Shown here: piece after piece, positions 14,987 through 23,699 of the stretch
How positions within the stretch are numbered: the first letter of the stretch is position 1
Layout: each line of letters starts with the position of its first letter
Assembly: GCA_003509065.1 (NCBI GenBank)
Contig: DODG01000218.1
Span: 21,305 to 55,077 of the forward strand
Reading direction: 5' to 3'
From: Acidobacteriota bacterium
GTDB lineage: Bacteria > Acidobacteriota > Vicinamibacteria > Vicinamibacterales > UBA823
DNA length: 33,773 bases
Notes under the pieces: model-generated
The model's input: only the letters and a program-made list of their open reading frames with translations
Database searches by the model: none
Told to the model about the DNA's origin: nothing
Translations under genes and position numbers: made by a program

Positions 14987-17710
14987 CTAAAAGCGTAAGA
15001 GTTTGGTAAATTTAATGGCAACGCCACGATTTAGGAGCCCGGAAAATCCACGCATCCTCGAATCACGGCCTTCACTGTACACGATGTAGATATCGCTGCC
15101 CGGTTGATACTCCCAGCGATATCGCACATTCGAACTGACGGATTTATCCCTCGAGGTGTACTGTGTCAGGGCCTCGACAAACATCCGGGGCGTCATTGAA
15201 TAGATGAGACGCATCTGACCGATCTCGGTTGAAAATTTTCCTTGCGGTAAATCAATCCAGTTAACAGCAACGCTTGGCTCAATCACAAATCCTGTGGTCA
15301 ATTGCGCCCGACCTTTATAACTAACCTCTGTTCGTGTTCCACCAAAAAAATCGCCAGCCTGTATTTTGAGGGTGCCATTAAACCGCCGGTGCCGAGCGAA
15401 CAGAATGCTTGCCCGAACATTTTCGAAGTAGTACCCGCCAACTGGGATCTCTACACCGTCGCTGATCTTAAAGGGCTTCGTTAGGTATTCGTACTCGTTC
15501 ACATAGTCCAGGTCAATACGATCAGCACTCTGGAACTCCGTCCGAAACCGGCCATTAATTACTTGGCTCTCAATGACACCGGTGGAATCTGACGCAAATT
15601 GATCGAAATTCACTTCGTAGGTGTACTTACGAACGGCCGAACCCATCTCTGGTCGCGGACTAAAACGCAATTGTCCAAGATTCCGCCGGAAATCGTCGCG
15701 GCGGAGAAAGCCAACTTCTGGATTGAAATCTTTTCCAACAAGGAGGTGTTCGACGTGAAACCCATATCGATCACCATTGTTTTCGATGCGCAGACGATAA
15801 CTCGCGTTATTACCCGTACGGCCGACTGTATCTGACCGTGCATAGTAAGCATCGACAAAAAAGTTTGACAGGAGTGCCAATCTGCCATCAACACCATACA
15901 CCTCATTCGAACCGGTTCCCTGCTTATTCAGGGAACGCTGGGTGCCGATCACACCAATACTGCTCCGCTGAAAAATATTCCGTTTCAAGCGGACGACTGA
16001 GAATGCTGTTTTTCCAACACCCATAGTGGGCGATGCCTCTGTATGAATGTTGAGTAAGCCAATGCTGTACGGTCCAGCTCGTCCGGCCACTCGTCCTCCA
16101 CCAATAATGGGTACCGGTGTCCCATCGGATAAACCAATTCGGCGACTAAAAAACAAAACCGGTGTGTCTCCAGGCGGAGTGCCTGAAAACCGAGGACCCG
16201 CACCACCAAACGAAAAGAGATCTTGCCCTTCCAAGAAAAACTGCCGTTTTTCTGGAAAGTACATACCAAACCGCGTTAGATTTATCATCGCGTCATCGAC
16301 TTCGACCTGCGCAAAATCTGTCTTATACGTAAAATCCGCGACTATTCCTCTGGTAAGCCCGTACTTCAAATCGAAGCCACCGGTGCGGGTGAACTCATTA
16401 TCGATTGCCGGACTTACGGTGGTGTCAGACTTGAAGTCCGCGATCCCATACGGTTTGAATTCGAGATTGATTGAACGACGTGGAGCTTCCACGCCAACCA
16501 GTGTTGCTGAAGATGAAAATTTCCAGATTCCGACACGGCCATAGGAGGCCGGTGGCGGACTCAGGTAAGCCAGCTCGTTTTGTCGAGGCATCGTCCGTCG
16601 CACGTTGATCCCCCAGATTTGCTCACCGCTTCCGGGATAGCGTAGTGATTTAAACGGAATCGCAAACTCCATGGTCCAGCCCCAGTCGAACCGCGCAGAT
16701 TTGGTCACAAACACCGTATCCCAATCCAGATTTTCGCTGCGTTCGTCAGCAATGAGCGCATCATAAATGGTTCCCCTGGAATTGGTTTGAAAATAGTAAC
16801 CATTCCGTCGATCGTAGAATGTATCCAACGTGAGCGTGATGCTATCGTCCTGGGAAACTCCGGAATTGCCACGCCGTAACTCCCTAGTCACCACATTTGC
16901 CATGTCAGAATCCCAAACCCGCACTGAGAGATAGAAAGTATCATCGTCAAAGAAAACCCAGAATTCCGTTTTCTCAGTGGACGGTTCACCTTCTCGAGGC
17001 TCTTGTTGAAGAAAATTAGACACCGTAGCCACGTTGGCGTAAATCGACTCGTCCAGATGACCATCAACACGCAGTGCCTCCTCAAGACGTACAGCTCGTA
17101 CCGTCACTCGTCCCTGGTTGTCTCGACGGACGACAGCGGGAGCAACCGGTGGCGGCGGACCGTAGATCCCATCCGGAGTAGTAGTGACAAAATTCGTGGT
17201 TCCAGAAAGCCCTATGATCCGGGTTGCGGCTGGTTCAGGTGTCGTCCCAGTTCCCGTCCAGGTAATGGTATTCGTACCGCTGGTCTGGTTGCCGGTGACG
17301 GTTAGCACACCGCTATACGTGGTGGCTACTGTGGGAGTGAACGTCAGAGTGATCGTCATGGAAGCGCCACTAGCCACGGTACCACTGACCGCACTGGACG
17401 AAACCACACTTGCGCCGGTGTCTAGTCCCGTCCACGTTAGTGGCGCAGTACCACTATTCGTAATGGTAAGTGTCGCAGTCGCGTTGGACCCGACATTCAC
17501 ACCTCCAAAGTCGATCACACGCTGGTCCAGACCCTCAAGCTGGCTTGTCCCTTGAACCGACTCAATCATTTCGTTCGCCTGCACCTGTCCCACCCCTAAC
17601 ACCATGAGTAAGCCAATCAGTGCGGCGACTGCTGATCGAGTAAGGAGCGCTCGAAAGAATGTCACGTCTTGCCCAGAGTCCACTAAGTCATTATCCTGCA
17701 CTTCGGTCAA
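14987..17710 (-). CDS. DUF5916 outer-membrane protein with Ig-like and CBM9-like domains
   Basis: The 907-residue product carries a signal peptide ending VQANE near residue 46, and an Ig-like choice-of-anchor D/SPD-2-Hydin-like domain at about 65-157 (DFGGVNVGSNATATLTITNSG). After a proline-rich linker come a carbohydrate-binding family-9-like domain at about 205-390 (LRVDGHLDESIYANV, WTMEFAIPFKSLRY) and a long strand-rich C-terminal part ending in Phe (TKLLRF), typical of an outer-membrane barrel. FFLEGQDLFSFGG matches the DUF5916 family. Function is unknown; relatives are often near peptidases and TonB systems. The start is uncertain: position 17710 is TTG with no Shine-Dalgarno, and GTG codons at 17683 and 17665 keep a good signal peptide. 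The Ig-like domain ahead of CBM9 seems to be an addition. Confidence 0.87.
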   Translation of the reverse strand: MTEVQDNDLVDSGQDVTFFRALLTRSAVAALIGLLMVLGVGQVQANEMIESVQGTSQLEGLDQRVIDFGGVNVGSNATATLTITNSGTAPLTWTGLDTGASVVSSSAVSGTVASGASMTITLTFTPTVATTYSGVLTVTGNQTSGTNTITWTGTGTTPEPAATRIIGLSGTTNFVTTTPDGIYGPPPPVAPAVVRRDNQGRVTVRAVRLEEALRVDGHLDESIYANVATVSNFLQQEPREGEPSTEKTEFWVFFDDDTFYLSVRVWDSDMANVVTRELRRGNSGVSQDDSITLTLDTFYDRRNGYYFQTNSRGTIYDALIADERSENLDWDTVFVTKSARFDWGWTMEFAIPFKSLRYPGSGEQIWGINVRRTMPRQNELAYLSPPPASYGRVGIWKFSSSATLVGVEAPRRSINLEFKPYGIADFKSDTTVSPAIDNEFTRTGGFDLKYGLTRGIVADFTYKTDFAQVEVDDAMINLTRFGMYFPEKRQFFLEGQDLFSFGGAGPRFSGTPPGDTPVLFFSRRIGLSDGTPVPIIGGGRVAGRAGPYSIGLLNIHTEASPTMGVGKTAFSVVRLKRNIFQRSSIGVIGTQRSLNKQGTGSNEVYGVDGRLALLSNFFVDAYYARSDTVGRTGNNASYRLRIENNGDRYGFHVEHLLVGKDFNPEVGFLRRDDFRRNLGQLRFSPRPEMGSAVRKYTYEVNFDQFASDSTGVIESQVINGRFRTEFQSADRIDLDYVNEYEYLTKPFKISDGVEIPVGGYYFENVRASILFARHRRFNGTLKIQAGDFFGGTRTEVSYKGRAQLTTGFVIEPSVAVNWIDLPQGKFSTEIGQMRLIYSMTPRMFVEALTQYTSRDKSVSSNVRYRWEYQPGSDIYIVYSEGRDSRMRGFSGLLNRGVAIKFTKLLRF

Positions 17711-17824
17711 TCTATAAAAATATTAGAAACACATCATTAAGTTAGGAATGCACAAGAAAGACCGAATGGCCTTTTAAACTCAACCGATCTCAGTCTTGAT
17801 CAAGTACGGTAACTTACACATTGA

Positions 17825-18922
17825 ATGTTTCATAACCCTGTATTTCGCCTTCGCTGTCTGTTAGCGGTGATAGTCCTCCATGGGACCTTGTTGTCACAGT
17901 CAGCTGTCGCCCATCCTGCTCCGTTCAGTTATCTCGATCTCAACCTACGCGATGGGCACATTCAGGCCACGCTTGTCGTACACGCACTTGATTTTGCTTA
18001 CGAATTAGGCATTGAAGATTCCACCCAACTTTTACAGCAAGATCGGGTTGAGATGGAACGGACTAACCTCTTCAATCTTCTGCGAGATCGGTTAACGCTA
18101 CGCGTTGATAACCGCCTTGTTCCCTTCGATGCAGGACAGATCGCTGTCCTCCCCTCGCGACAATCCGTCCAACTCGCGATGCAGTATGAGCTGGACGATG
18201 AACCGGGTCATCTTGCAGTGCAGGCCTTGCTCTTTCCCTACGACCCCAATCACCTCACCTTTCTGAATGTTTACGAGCGAGGCGAACTGGTGGCGCAGCG
18301 GATTTTTGACCCGTCCCGTTTGGAACACGAGCATTTCACAGGTACGAACGATGGCCGCTGGGCTGTCGTTCGTCGATTTGTGCCAGTCGGTATCCATCAT
18401 ATTGTTATTGGACCTGACCATATTCTCTTTCTGTTTGGACTGCTGTTGCTGGGCGGCAGCCTCTCATCACTGATCATGATTGTCACAGCCTTCACCCTGG
18501 CGCATAGCGTCACGCTATCCCTTGCCGTGCTCGGCGTGGTCACGCCGCCGGCAAGCGTTGTCGAACCAGCCATTGCGTTGAGTATCATTTATGTGGGAGC
18601 GGATAATTTACTGGTGAGTCAAGAGGGGCGTGATTTGCGAGCGTGGATTGCTCTCGCCTTTGGTTTTATCCATGGGTTCGGGTTTGCCGGTGTCCTCGCA
18701 GATATGGACCTGCCACGCCAGGCCCTTGGGTGGACGCTTGCGTCATTTAATATCGGCGTCGAACTCGGACAGCTTGTTATCGTAGCTTTTATTGCAACAG
18801 GATTGGCCGCAATTCGCCAGCGCAGTGCCGTAACCAGTCACCGGATTACCATCACCGGCTCAGTTGTTGTCATGCTGGCAGGTGCCTATTGGTTCGTGGA
18901 AAGAGTATTCTTTACCGTATGA
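17825..18922 (+). CDS. HupE/UreJ-like membrane protein
   Basis: A 365-residue protein with a signal peptide ending SAVA before HPAP, an extracytoplasmic N-terminal domain of about 150 residues, and then a membrane domain from about residue 185 with five or six hydrophobic helices. His-containing motifs characteristic of HupE/UreJ_2 proteins are visible: GIHHIVIGPDHILFLFGLLL, TAFTLAHSVTLSLAVLG and FGFIHGFGFAGVL. HupE/UreJ proteins are proposed nickel or cobalt permeases, but this long two-part form is uncharacterised and metal transport is inference. No hydrogenase or urease gene is present; a nickel link is unproven. No Shine-Dalgarno precedes the ATG. MBL hydrolase 2 follows after 13 bases, indicating one transcript. 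Confidence 0.85.
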   Translation: MFHNPVFRLRCLLAVIVLHGTLLSQSAVAHPAPFSYLDLNLRDGHIQATLVVHALDFAYELGIEDSTQLLQQDRVEMERTNLFNLLRDRLTLRVDNRLVPFDAGQIAVLPSRQSVQLAMQYELDDEPGHLAVQALLFPYDPNHLTFLNVYERGELVAQRIFDPSRLEHEHFTGTNDGRWAVVRRFVPVGIHHIVIGPDHILFLFGLLLLGGSLSSLIMIVTAFTLAHSVTLSLAVLGVVTPPASVVEPAIALSIIYVGADNLLVSQEGRDLRAWIALAFGFIHGFGFAGVLADMDLPRQALGWTLASFNIGVELGQLVIVAFIATGLAAIRQRSAVTSHRITITGSVVVMLAGAYWFVERVFFTV

Positions 18923-18935
18923 AAGGATGTGCCTC

Positions 18936-19832
18936 ATGCGAAGCACCATACTAATCAGTCTTCTCGCGGCTGGTATCTTGGCCATCACCATTGCGCCGCC
19001 GCACGCTCAACAAAACATCGCTGGACTCGAACAGGTAAAGGACAACCTCTACGTCATCACGGGCGGCGGCGGAAACACCGCGGCCTTTATTACGAGTGAC
19101 GGGGTGGTCGTCGTCGACACCAAACTCTCCGACTGGGGTCAACCGATTCTCGATCAGATTCAGACGGTGACCGATAAACCGGTGACGATGATCATTAACA
19201 CCCATACTCACGGCGATCATGTCGGCAGTAACGATGAGTTCTCTTCGCCGGTTGAAATCGTGGCGCATAGGAACACAGACGCCAACATGCAACGTATGCC
19301 AATCTTTGATGGGGACAATGCTCGCTATCTCCCCTCCACAACTTTTGCAAACCAGATGAGTCTGCTCGAAGGAAACGATCAAATTGATCTGTATTATTTC
19401 GGTCGCGGGCACACTAACGGCGATGCGTTTGTGGTCTTTCCGGCTCTCCGTACAGTCCACACGGGAGACCTGTTTGCCTCCAGCAGTGTCCCCATTGTTG
19501 ACCGGAACAACGGTGGGAGCGTACTCGCGTATCCCGACACAGTACGGGATGCTCTGGCCGGCATCTCGGGGGTCGATACCGTCATCCCGGGTCATCGAAC
19601 AGTAACGGACTGGGCGACATTCTCAGAATTTGGAGACTTCACCTATGAACTGGTGACCGCTATCCGTCAAGCCAAGTTAATGGGTCGCGGCATTGACGAC
19701 ACGGTCGAAACCCTGCAACTGCCGAGCCTGTACGACGAGTACGACCGCAAGCCACGCCTAGGCTCAACCGGACAGATGATCGGCGGCCTGACCGATTTTG
19801 TGACGAAAGCCTTCGCGGAGCTCGAACAATAA
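18936..19832 (+). CDS. Exported MBL-fold metallo-hydrolase, paralogue 2
   Basis: The 298-residue protein is a close relative of the hydrolase at 5210-6097, sharing long identical stretches such as VKDNLYVITGGGGNTAAF and QIDLYYFGRGHTNGDA. The zinc ligands are intact: His90, His92, Asp94 and His95 in NTHTHGDHVGSN, His159, Asp178 and His220. The signal peptide ends near residue 24 (PPHA before QQN). The neighbour of the catalytic Asp is Gly rather than the Phe of paralogue 1, and the region at 120-140 and the C-terminus differ most, which may alter substrate range. AAAGGA at 18922-18927 sets the ATG at 18936; a longer reading from 18864 overlaps the HupE-like gene and was rejected. It overlaps the next gene by one base (TAATG), suggesting translational coupling. 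Confidence 0.9.
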   Translation: MRSTILISLLAAGILAITIAPPHAQQNIAGLEQVKDNLYVITGGGGNTAAFITSDGVVVVDTKLSDWGQPILDQIQTVTDKPVTMIINTHTHGDHVGSNDEFSSPVEIVAHRNTDANMQRMPIFDGDNARYLPSTTFANQMSLLEGNDQIDLYYFGRGHTNGDAFVVFPALRTVHTGDLFASSSVPIVDRNNGGSVLAYPDTVRDALAGISGVDTVIPGHRTVTDWATFSEFGDFTYELVTAIRQAKLMGRGIDDTVETLQLPSLYDEYDRKPRLGSTGQMIGGLTDFVTKAFAELEQ

Positions 19833-20299
19833 TGCGCAACTTATGTTTGCTCTCACTCTTGTTACTGACCGTTAGCTGTAATCAATCTGCACAAATGACG
19901 GAAGAGGCAGTGATCGCAAAATTGCAGGAATTCTTTGAGCTGCTTGACATCGAGCAGTACGACAAGAACGTACTGTCTGAAATCGTCACTGACGACTTCC
20001 ATATTTTTGAAATGGGTCAAGATTTCACCTTGGATACCTTTGATGCTTTCATTCAAGAAGCTCAAAAAACCACGGTGAGCACAAGGTGGACCCTGTCTGA
20101 CTTTGTTGTCTCCATCGAGGGACAGTCGGCACATGTTGCCTATTTCAATAAGGGGCTGTTTGAAACCACGGATCAGACTCTCATCCATTCGCACTGGATG
20201 GAAAGCGCGTATATCGTGGTTCAGGATGATGTGATGAAACTAAAGTTTCTGCAATCGGATTTAGTGAATAGAGAAGTCGAGACTCGTGTTGGGTGGTAA
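19832..20299 (+). CDS. Small NTF2/SnoaL-like lipoprotein
   Basis: The 155-residue product has a lipoprotein signal ending LTVSC (Cys16). The mature part resembles NTF2/SnoaL-like (DUF4440-type) domains: an alpha-helical start, DDFHIFEMGQDFTLDTFDAF near 51-70, and a final HSHWMESAYIVVQDDVMKLKFLQSD strand pair. Such cone-shaped domains bind small ligands or act as scaffolds, and no catalytic residue can be assigned. Its ATG overlaps the stop of MBL hydrolase 2, so the two are probably translated together and may work together in the periplasm. Family assignment rests on pattern only. Confidence 0.75.
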   Translation: MRNLCLLSLLLLTVSCNQSAQMTEEAVIAKLQEFFELLDIEQYDKNVLSEIVTDDFHIFEMGQDFTLDTFDAFIQEAQKTTVSTRWTLSDFVVSIEGQSAHVAYFNKGLFETTDQTLIHSHWMESAYIVVQDDVMKLKFLQSDLVNREVETRVGW

Positions 20300-20331
20300 C
20301 TATTTGTTGTTATTTTGAAGGACAACAGTAC

Positions 20332-20514
20332 CTAGGCCCAGACAGAGCGAAAAAATAACAGAGAAATATTGCGCCAAGAATCCCTGGGAATCCTCAGGAC
20401 CAAGATCCCCAAACCAACCAGAAAAGCAAGCTCTACAGCGACCAATGTCAAACCGGTCACGAGACTGCAAGCACCGGCTGTGAAGAGTAAGCCTGTAACT
20501 ATTCTGGTATTCAA
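20332..20514 (-). CDS. Possible 60-residue membrane peptide
   Basis: A minus-strand reading frame with a TTG start encodes a peptide with two hydrophobic segments (VTGLLFTAGACSLVTGLTLV and ELAFLVGLGILVL) and a basic-aromatic tail ending WA. The composition looks like a real small membrane protein, but there is no ATG or properly spaced Shine-Dalgarno, so it may be chance. It occupies the middle of the 394-base gap between the NTF2-like gene and the formate dehydrogenase operon. Besides this frame, that gap holds only the palindrome at 20543-20554 and the promoter near 20620; I see nothing else in it. Confidence 0.3.
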   Translation of the reverse strand: MNTRIVTGLLFTAGACSLVTGLTLVAVELAFLVGLGILVLRIPRDSWRNISLLFFRSVWA

Positions 20515-20536
20515 CCCTGGTCACACCTATGTCCCA

Positions 20537-20554
20537 TAATTAGTCTAATTAGAC
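20537..20554. promoter_or_regulatory. Palindrome with direct repeats upstream of the formate dehydrogenase promoter
   Basis: GTCTAATTAGAC (20543-20554) is a perfect 12-bp palindrome, and TAATTAG occurs twice, nine bases apart (20537 and 20546). It lies about 66 bases upstream of the extended -10 at 20617-20625, a position typical of activator or response-regulator sites. The regulator is unknown. Confidence 0.35.
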
Positions 20555-20616
20555 CTAGCAAGGTTGTTATTCTCCACCAGCTAATAGAAGGTTCGCCTCA
20601 TCTCTGGACTGTGACC

Positions 20617-20625
20617 TGTTATACT
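20617..20625 (+). promoter_or_regulatory. Extended -10 promoter of the formate dehydrogenase operon
   Basis: TGTTATACT has TGn followed by TATACT (five of six). It is 69 bases upstream of the ATG at 20694 and lacks a clear -35, which may mean activator dependence. Confidence 0.4.
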
Positions 20626-20693
20626 GACGCCGTCCGGGCCGTATCAGTGAGACGTGGAAGTTCTCCCGTATATCGATCATCGTTGATAGAACC

Positions 20694-23687
20694 ATGGACC
20701 TCTCAAGACGAAATTTTCTAAAAGCATCCACCGTTGGCGGGTTATCGGTCAGCCTGCTGGGGTTTGACCTCCGGCCTGCACAAGCAGCAGTTCGGCAGCT
20801 AAAAATTCGGAATGCACGTGAGTACCGAACGGTTTGCCCCTATTGTGCAGTTGGTTGCGGCACCATCGCATATGTGCACGGCAGTGGCGGATTAAACACG
20901 ACACCTACTCTGATTCACGTTGAAGGTGATCCGGACAATCCGATTAATGGCGGAACGCTCTGTCCAAAGGGTGCTTCGCAAATGCAACTCGCCATTAGCC
21001 CGAGACTGCGAAAAGCCCCCATGATGCGTGACGCCCGATCATCTGAATGGCGAGAAATTTCCTGGGATGAAGCGCTGGACTGGTTTGCACGTCGGTTTAA
21101 AGATTCGCGTGATGCATCGTTTGTTGAACGAGACACAACGGGCCGCACCGTGAACCGCTGTGAAGGCATTGCGTGGGTCGGCAGCGCCACCGTTGCAAAC
21201 GAAGACGCCTATCTCATCACTAAAACCATGCGGAGTATGGGACTAGTGTACATCGACCATCAGGCTCGCATATGACACAGTCCCACGGTGGCCAGTTTGG
21301 CCGCCACTTTCGGTCGCGGTGCGATGACCAATCACTGGAAAGACATCAAGAACGCCGATGTGATTTTGGTCATGGGCGCCAACCCGGCAGAAAATCACCC
21401 GTGCGGATTTAAGTGGGCACTCGAAGCTAGGGAAACGCGTGGCGCTACCCTCGTCACGATCGATCCTCGATTTACACGAACTTCGGCAGTCGCTGATCAT
21501 CATCTCCAAATTCGACCAGGCTCCGATATCGCGCTCCTCGGAGGTCTCCTCAAGTATGTCCTAGAAAACAATCTTTTCCATGACGACTACGTAAGGGTCC
21601 ACACCAACGCCACCTTCATCGTCACCGAACAGTTTTCTTTTGAAGATGGACTCTTCTCGGGATTTGACGAAGCTACCAACCAGTACGACAGAGATACCTG
21701 GAACTACGAACGAGATGCAGACGGATACGCGAAACGCGACGCGACGCTGGAGCACCCACGCTGCGTCTTTCAACTTTTGAAGCAGCACTTTAGTCGATAT
21801 ACGCCTGAGACGGTAGCCCGAATCACGGGTTGCTCGGAAACGGACTTCCTCAAGATCGCGAACATTATCTGTTCGACCGGAACCGCCGATCAGGTCGGCA
21901 CTATCATGTACGCGGTTGGTTGGACGATGCACACCGTTGGCAGTCAGATTATTCGTACCGCTGCCATTCTCCAGTTGTTGCTCGGCAACATCGGACGACC
22001 CGGCGGAGGTATTAATGCACTGCGTGGCCATGCGAACGTCCAAGGTGCCACCGATCATGCGATAGTCGCGGGCATACTCCCCGGCTACCTGCGCGCACCT
22101 GAACCTACGCAAGAATCTCTCGCAGATCATTTACGTGATTCGACTCCCCGCCCGCTGGTCCGCAATGCTGTGAACTACTGGGCAAACTATCCAAAATTCT
22201 TAATCTCACAACTAAAAGCGTGGTTTGGCGATCATGCACAGTCAGACAACGAATTCGGCTATCACTACCTCGGAAAGATGGCAGACGATGCTACTTGGTT
22301 ATCGATCTGGGACCAGGCACATCAAGGCAAGCTCGAAGGATTCGTAACGCTCGGGTTTAACCCACTCTTAGCTGGACCCGATGTACCGCGACTGCTTCAG
22401 GCGATGTCAAAACTTAAGTGGAAGGTCGTCATCGATCCCTTCATGCTGGATACAGCAGAATTCTGGAAGGCTCCGGGGATGAAGCCAGAGGACATTGACA
22501 CCGAGGTCCTGTATCTGCCGACTACACATTGGATCGAACGCGACGGTTCGTTCACCAATAGTGGCCGATGGGCCCAATGGAAGCAAAAGGCCATCGATCC
22601 GCCACACGGCGTTAAATCAGATACGTGGATCTTGTCTGAGTTGTCCTGGCGCGTAAAGGAACTCTACAAGCAGGAAGGCGGCGCGTACGACGAGCCGATT
22701 CAGCATCTCACGTGGAACTATCTCAATCCACGCGAACCAACGCTGCCAGAATTGGCACAGGAAATAAACGGCTTCGACACCCGCACAGGTAAACGCCTGT
22801 CGTCGTTCAGTGATCTAAAGGACGACGGCACGACCGCATCTGGCAATTGGCTCTATTGCGGCAGTTACCCAGAAGAAGGAAACCTGATGGCCCGACGGGG
22901 CACTGAAGATCCAACCGGCCTAGGTATGCATCACGGCTGGGCATGGAGTTGGCCACTCAACCGTCGGGTGCTCTACAACCGAGCATCAGCTGACCAGGCT
23001 GGAACTCCGTGGGATACAACACGATCGGGAATTGCTTGGAACGGGCGCGAGTGGAATGGTGACGTCCCAGACTACGGCCCAACTACACCACCCGATGCAA
23101 CAGGCGCCTTCATCATGACGGAAGAAGGCGTAGCCAGACTCTATAGTCCCTCACTCAAAGACGGACCAATACCAGAACATTATGAACCGGTGGAAAGTCC
23201 CACTATTAACGTATTGCACGAGGGAGTGTCGGTAAATCCTGTCATACGTTGGTACGATGGAGTCCAAGAAACGCTAGCCAGGCAAGCTGAAGACGTGGCC
23301 GACTACCCGCATGCCTGCACAATCTACCGTGTCGTGGAGCGTGAGCACTTTGTGACCAGCAACGTACCGTATCTAGTCGAAGCGATGCCAGACTTCTTCG
23401 TGGAAGTACCTGAAGGACTTGCCCTTGAAAAAGGTATCGAGAATGCTGGCCGTGTACGGGTTTGGTCGAAACGTGGAAAAGTCGAAGGAACCGCCATCGT
23501 AACTAAGCGAATTGGACCGCTCCACGTCAACGGTAAGACAGTATGGACGATCGGAATTCCAGTGCACTGGGGATTCATCGGACTTACCCAAGGCTCGATG
23601 GCGAATCAATTAACGCCATTCATCGGCGATGCCAACACAGGGTGTCCGGAGTTTAAAGCGTTTCTCGTGAACATCTCGAAGGTATGA
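20694..23687 (+). CDS. fdnG: Formate dehydrogenase-N alpha subunit, selenocysteine-containing
   Basis: The gene is one reading frame of 998 codons with an in-frame TGA at 21273-21275 (codon 194), giving about 997 residues, close to the 1015 of E. coli FdnG. The sequence around the TGA, QARI-Sec-HSPTVASLAATFGRG, matches the active site of E. coli FdnG (Sec196). A Tat signal (SRRNFLK) targets it to the periplasm. A [4Fe-4S] site is formed by Cys48, Cys51, Cys55 and Cys90, and the molybdopterin-binding regions follow (VMGANPAENHPCGF; DPRFTRTSAVADHH). It oxidises formate to CO2 and passes electrons to the beta subunit. Standard gene callers would split it in two at the TGA. The beta gene follows after 12 bases. 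The ATG has only a weak Shine-Dalgarno. Confidence 0.95.
21273..21305 (+). promoter_or_regulatory. Selenocysteine TGA codon with bacterial SECIS hairpin
   Basis: After the TGA (21273-21275) come 11 bases and then a perfect 7-bp stem: GGTGGCC (21287-21293) pairs with GGCCGCC (21299-21305), one G-U pair, around the 5-base loop AGTTT. The 11-base spacing is the same as in E. coli fdhF, and a GU dinucleotide needed by SelB lies in the loop. This should recruit SelB and the selenocysteine tRNA. Confidence 0.88.
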
Positions 23688-23699
23688 TTTTCTAGACAT

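Noticed and set aside
18951..19595. 214-codon minus-strand open frame opposite MBL hydrolase 2
   Set aside because: Antisense shadow of a well-supported gene, with no signal peptide, domain or Shine-Dalgarno.
20300..20524. 74-codon minus-strand frame overlapping the possible membrane peptide
   Set aside because: Its composition is unlike a folded or membrane protein, and the overlapping 60-codon frame looks more protein-like.
20694..23687. Formate dehydrogenase alpha as two genes or a frameshifted pseudogene
   Set aside because: Both halves are in the same frame, the only interruption is TGA at the known Sec position, and a SECIS hairpin follows.
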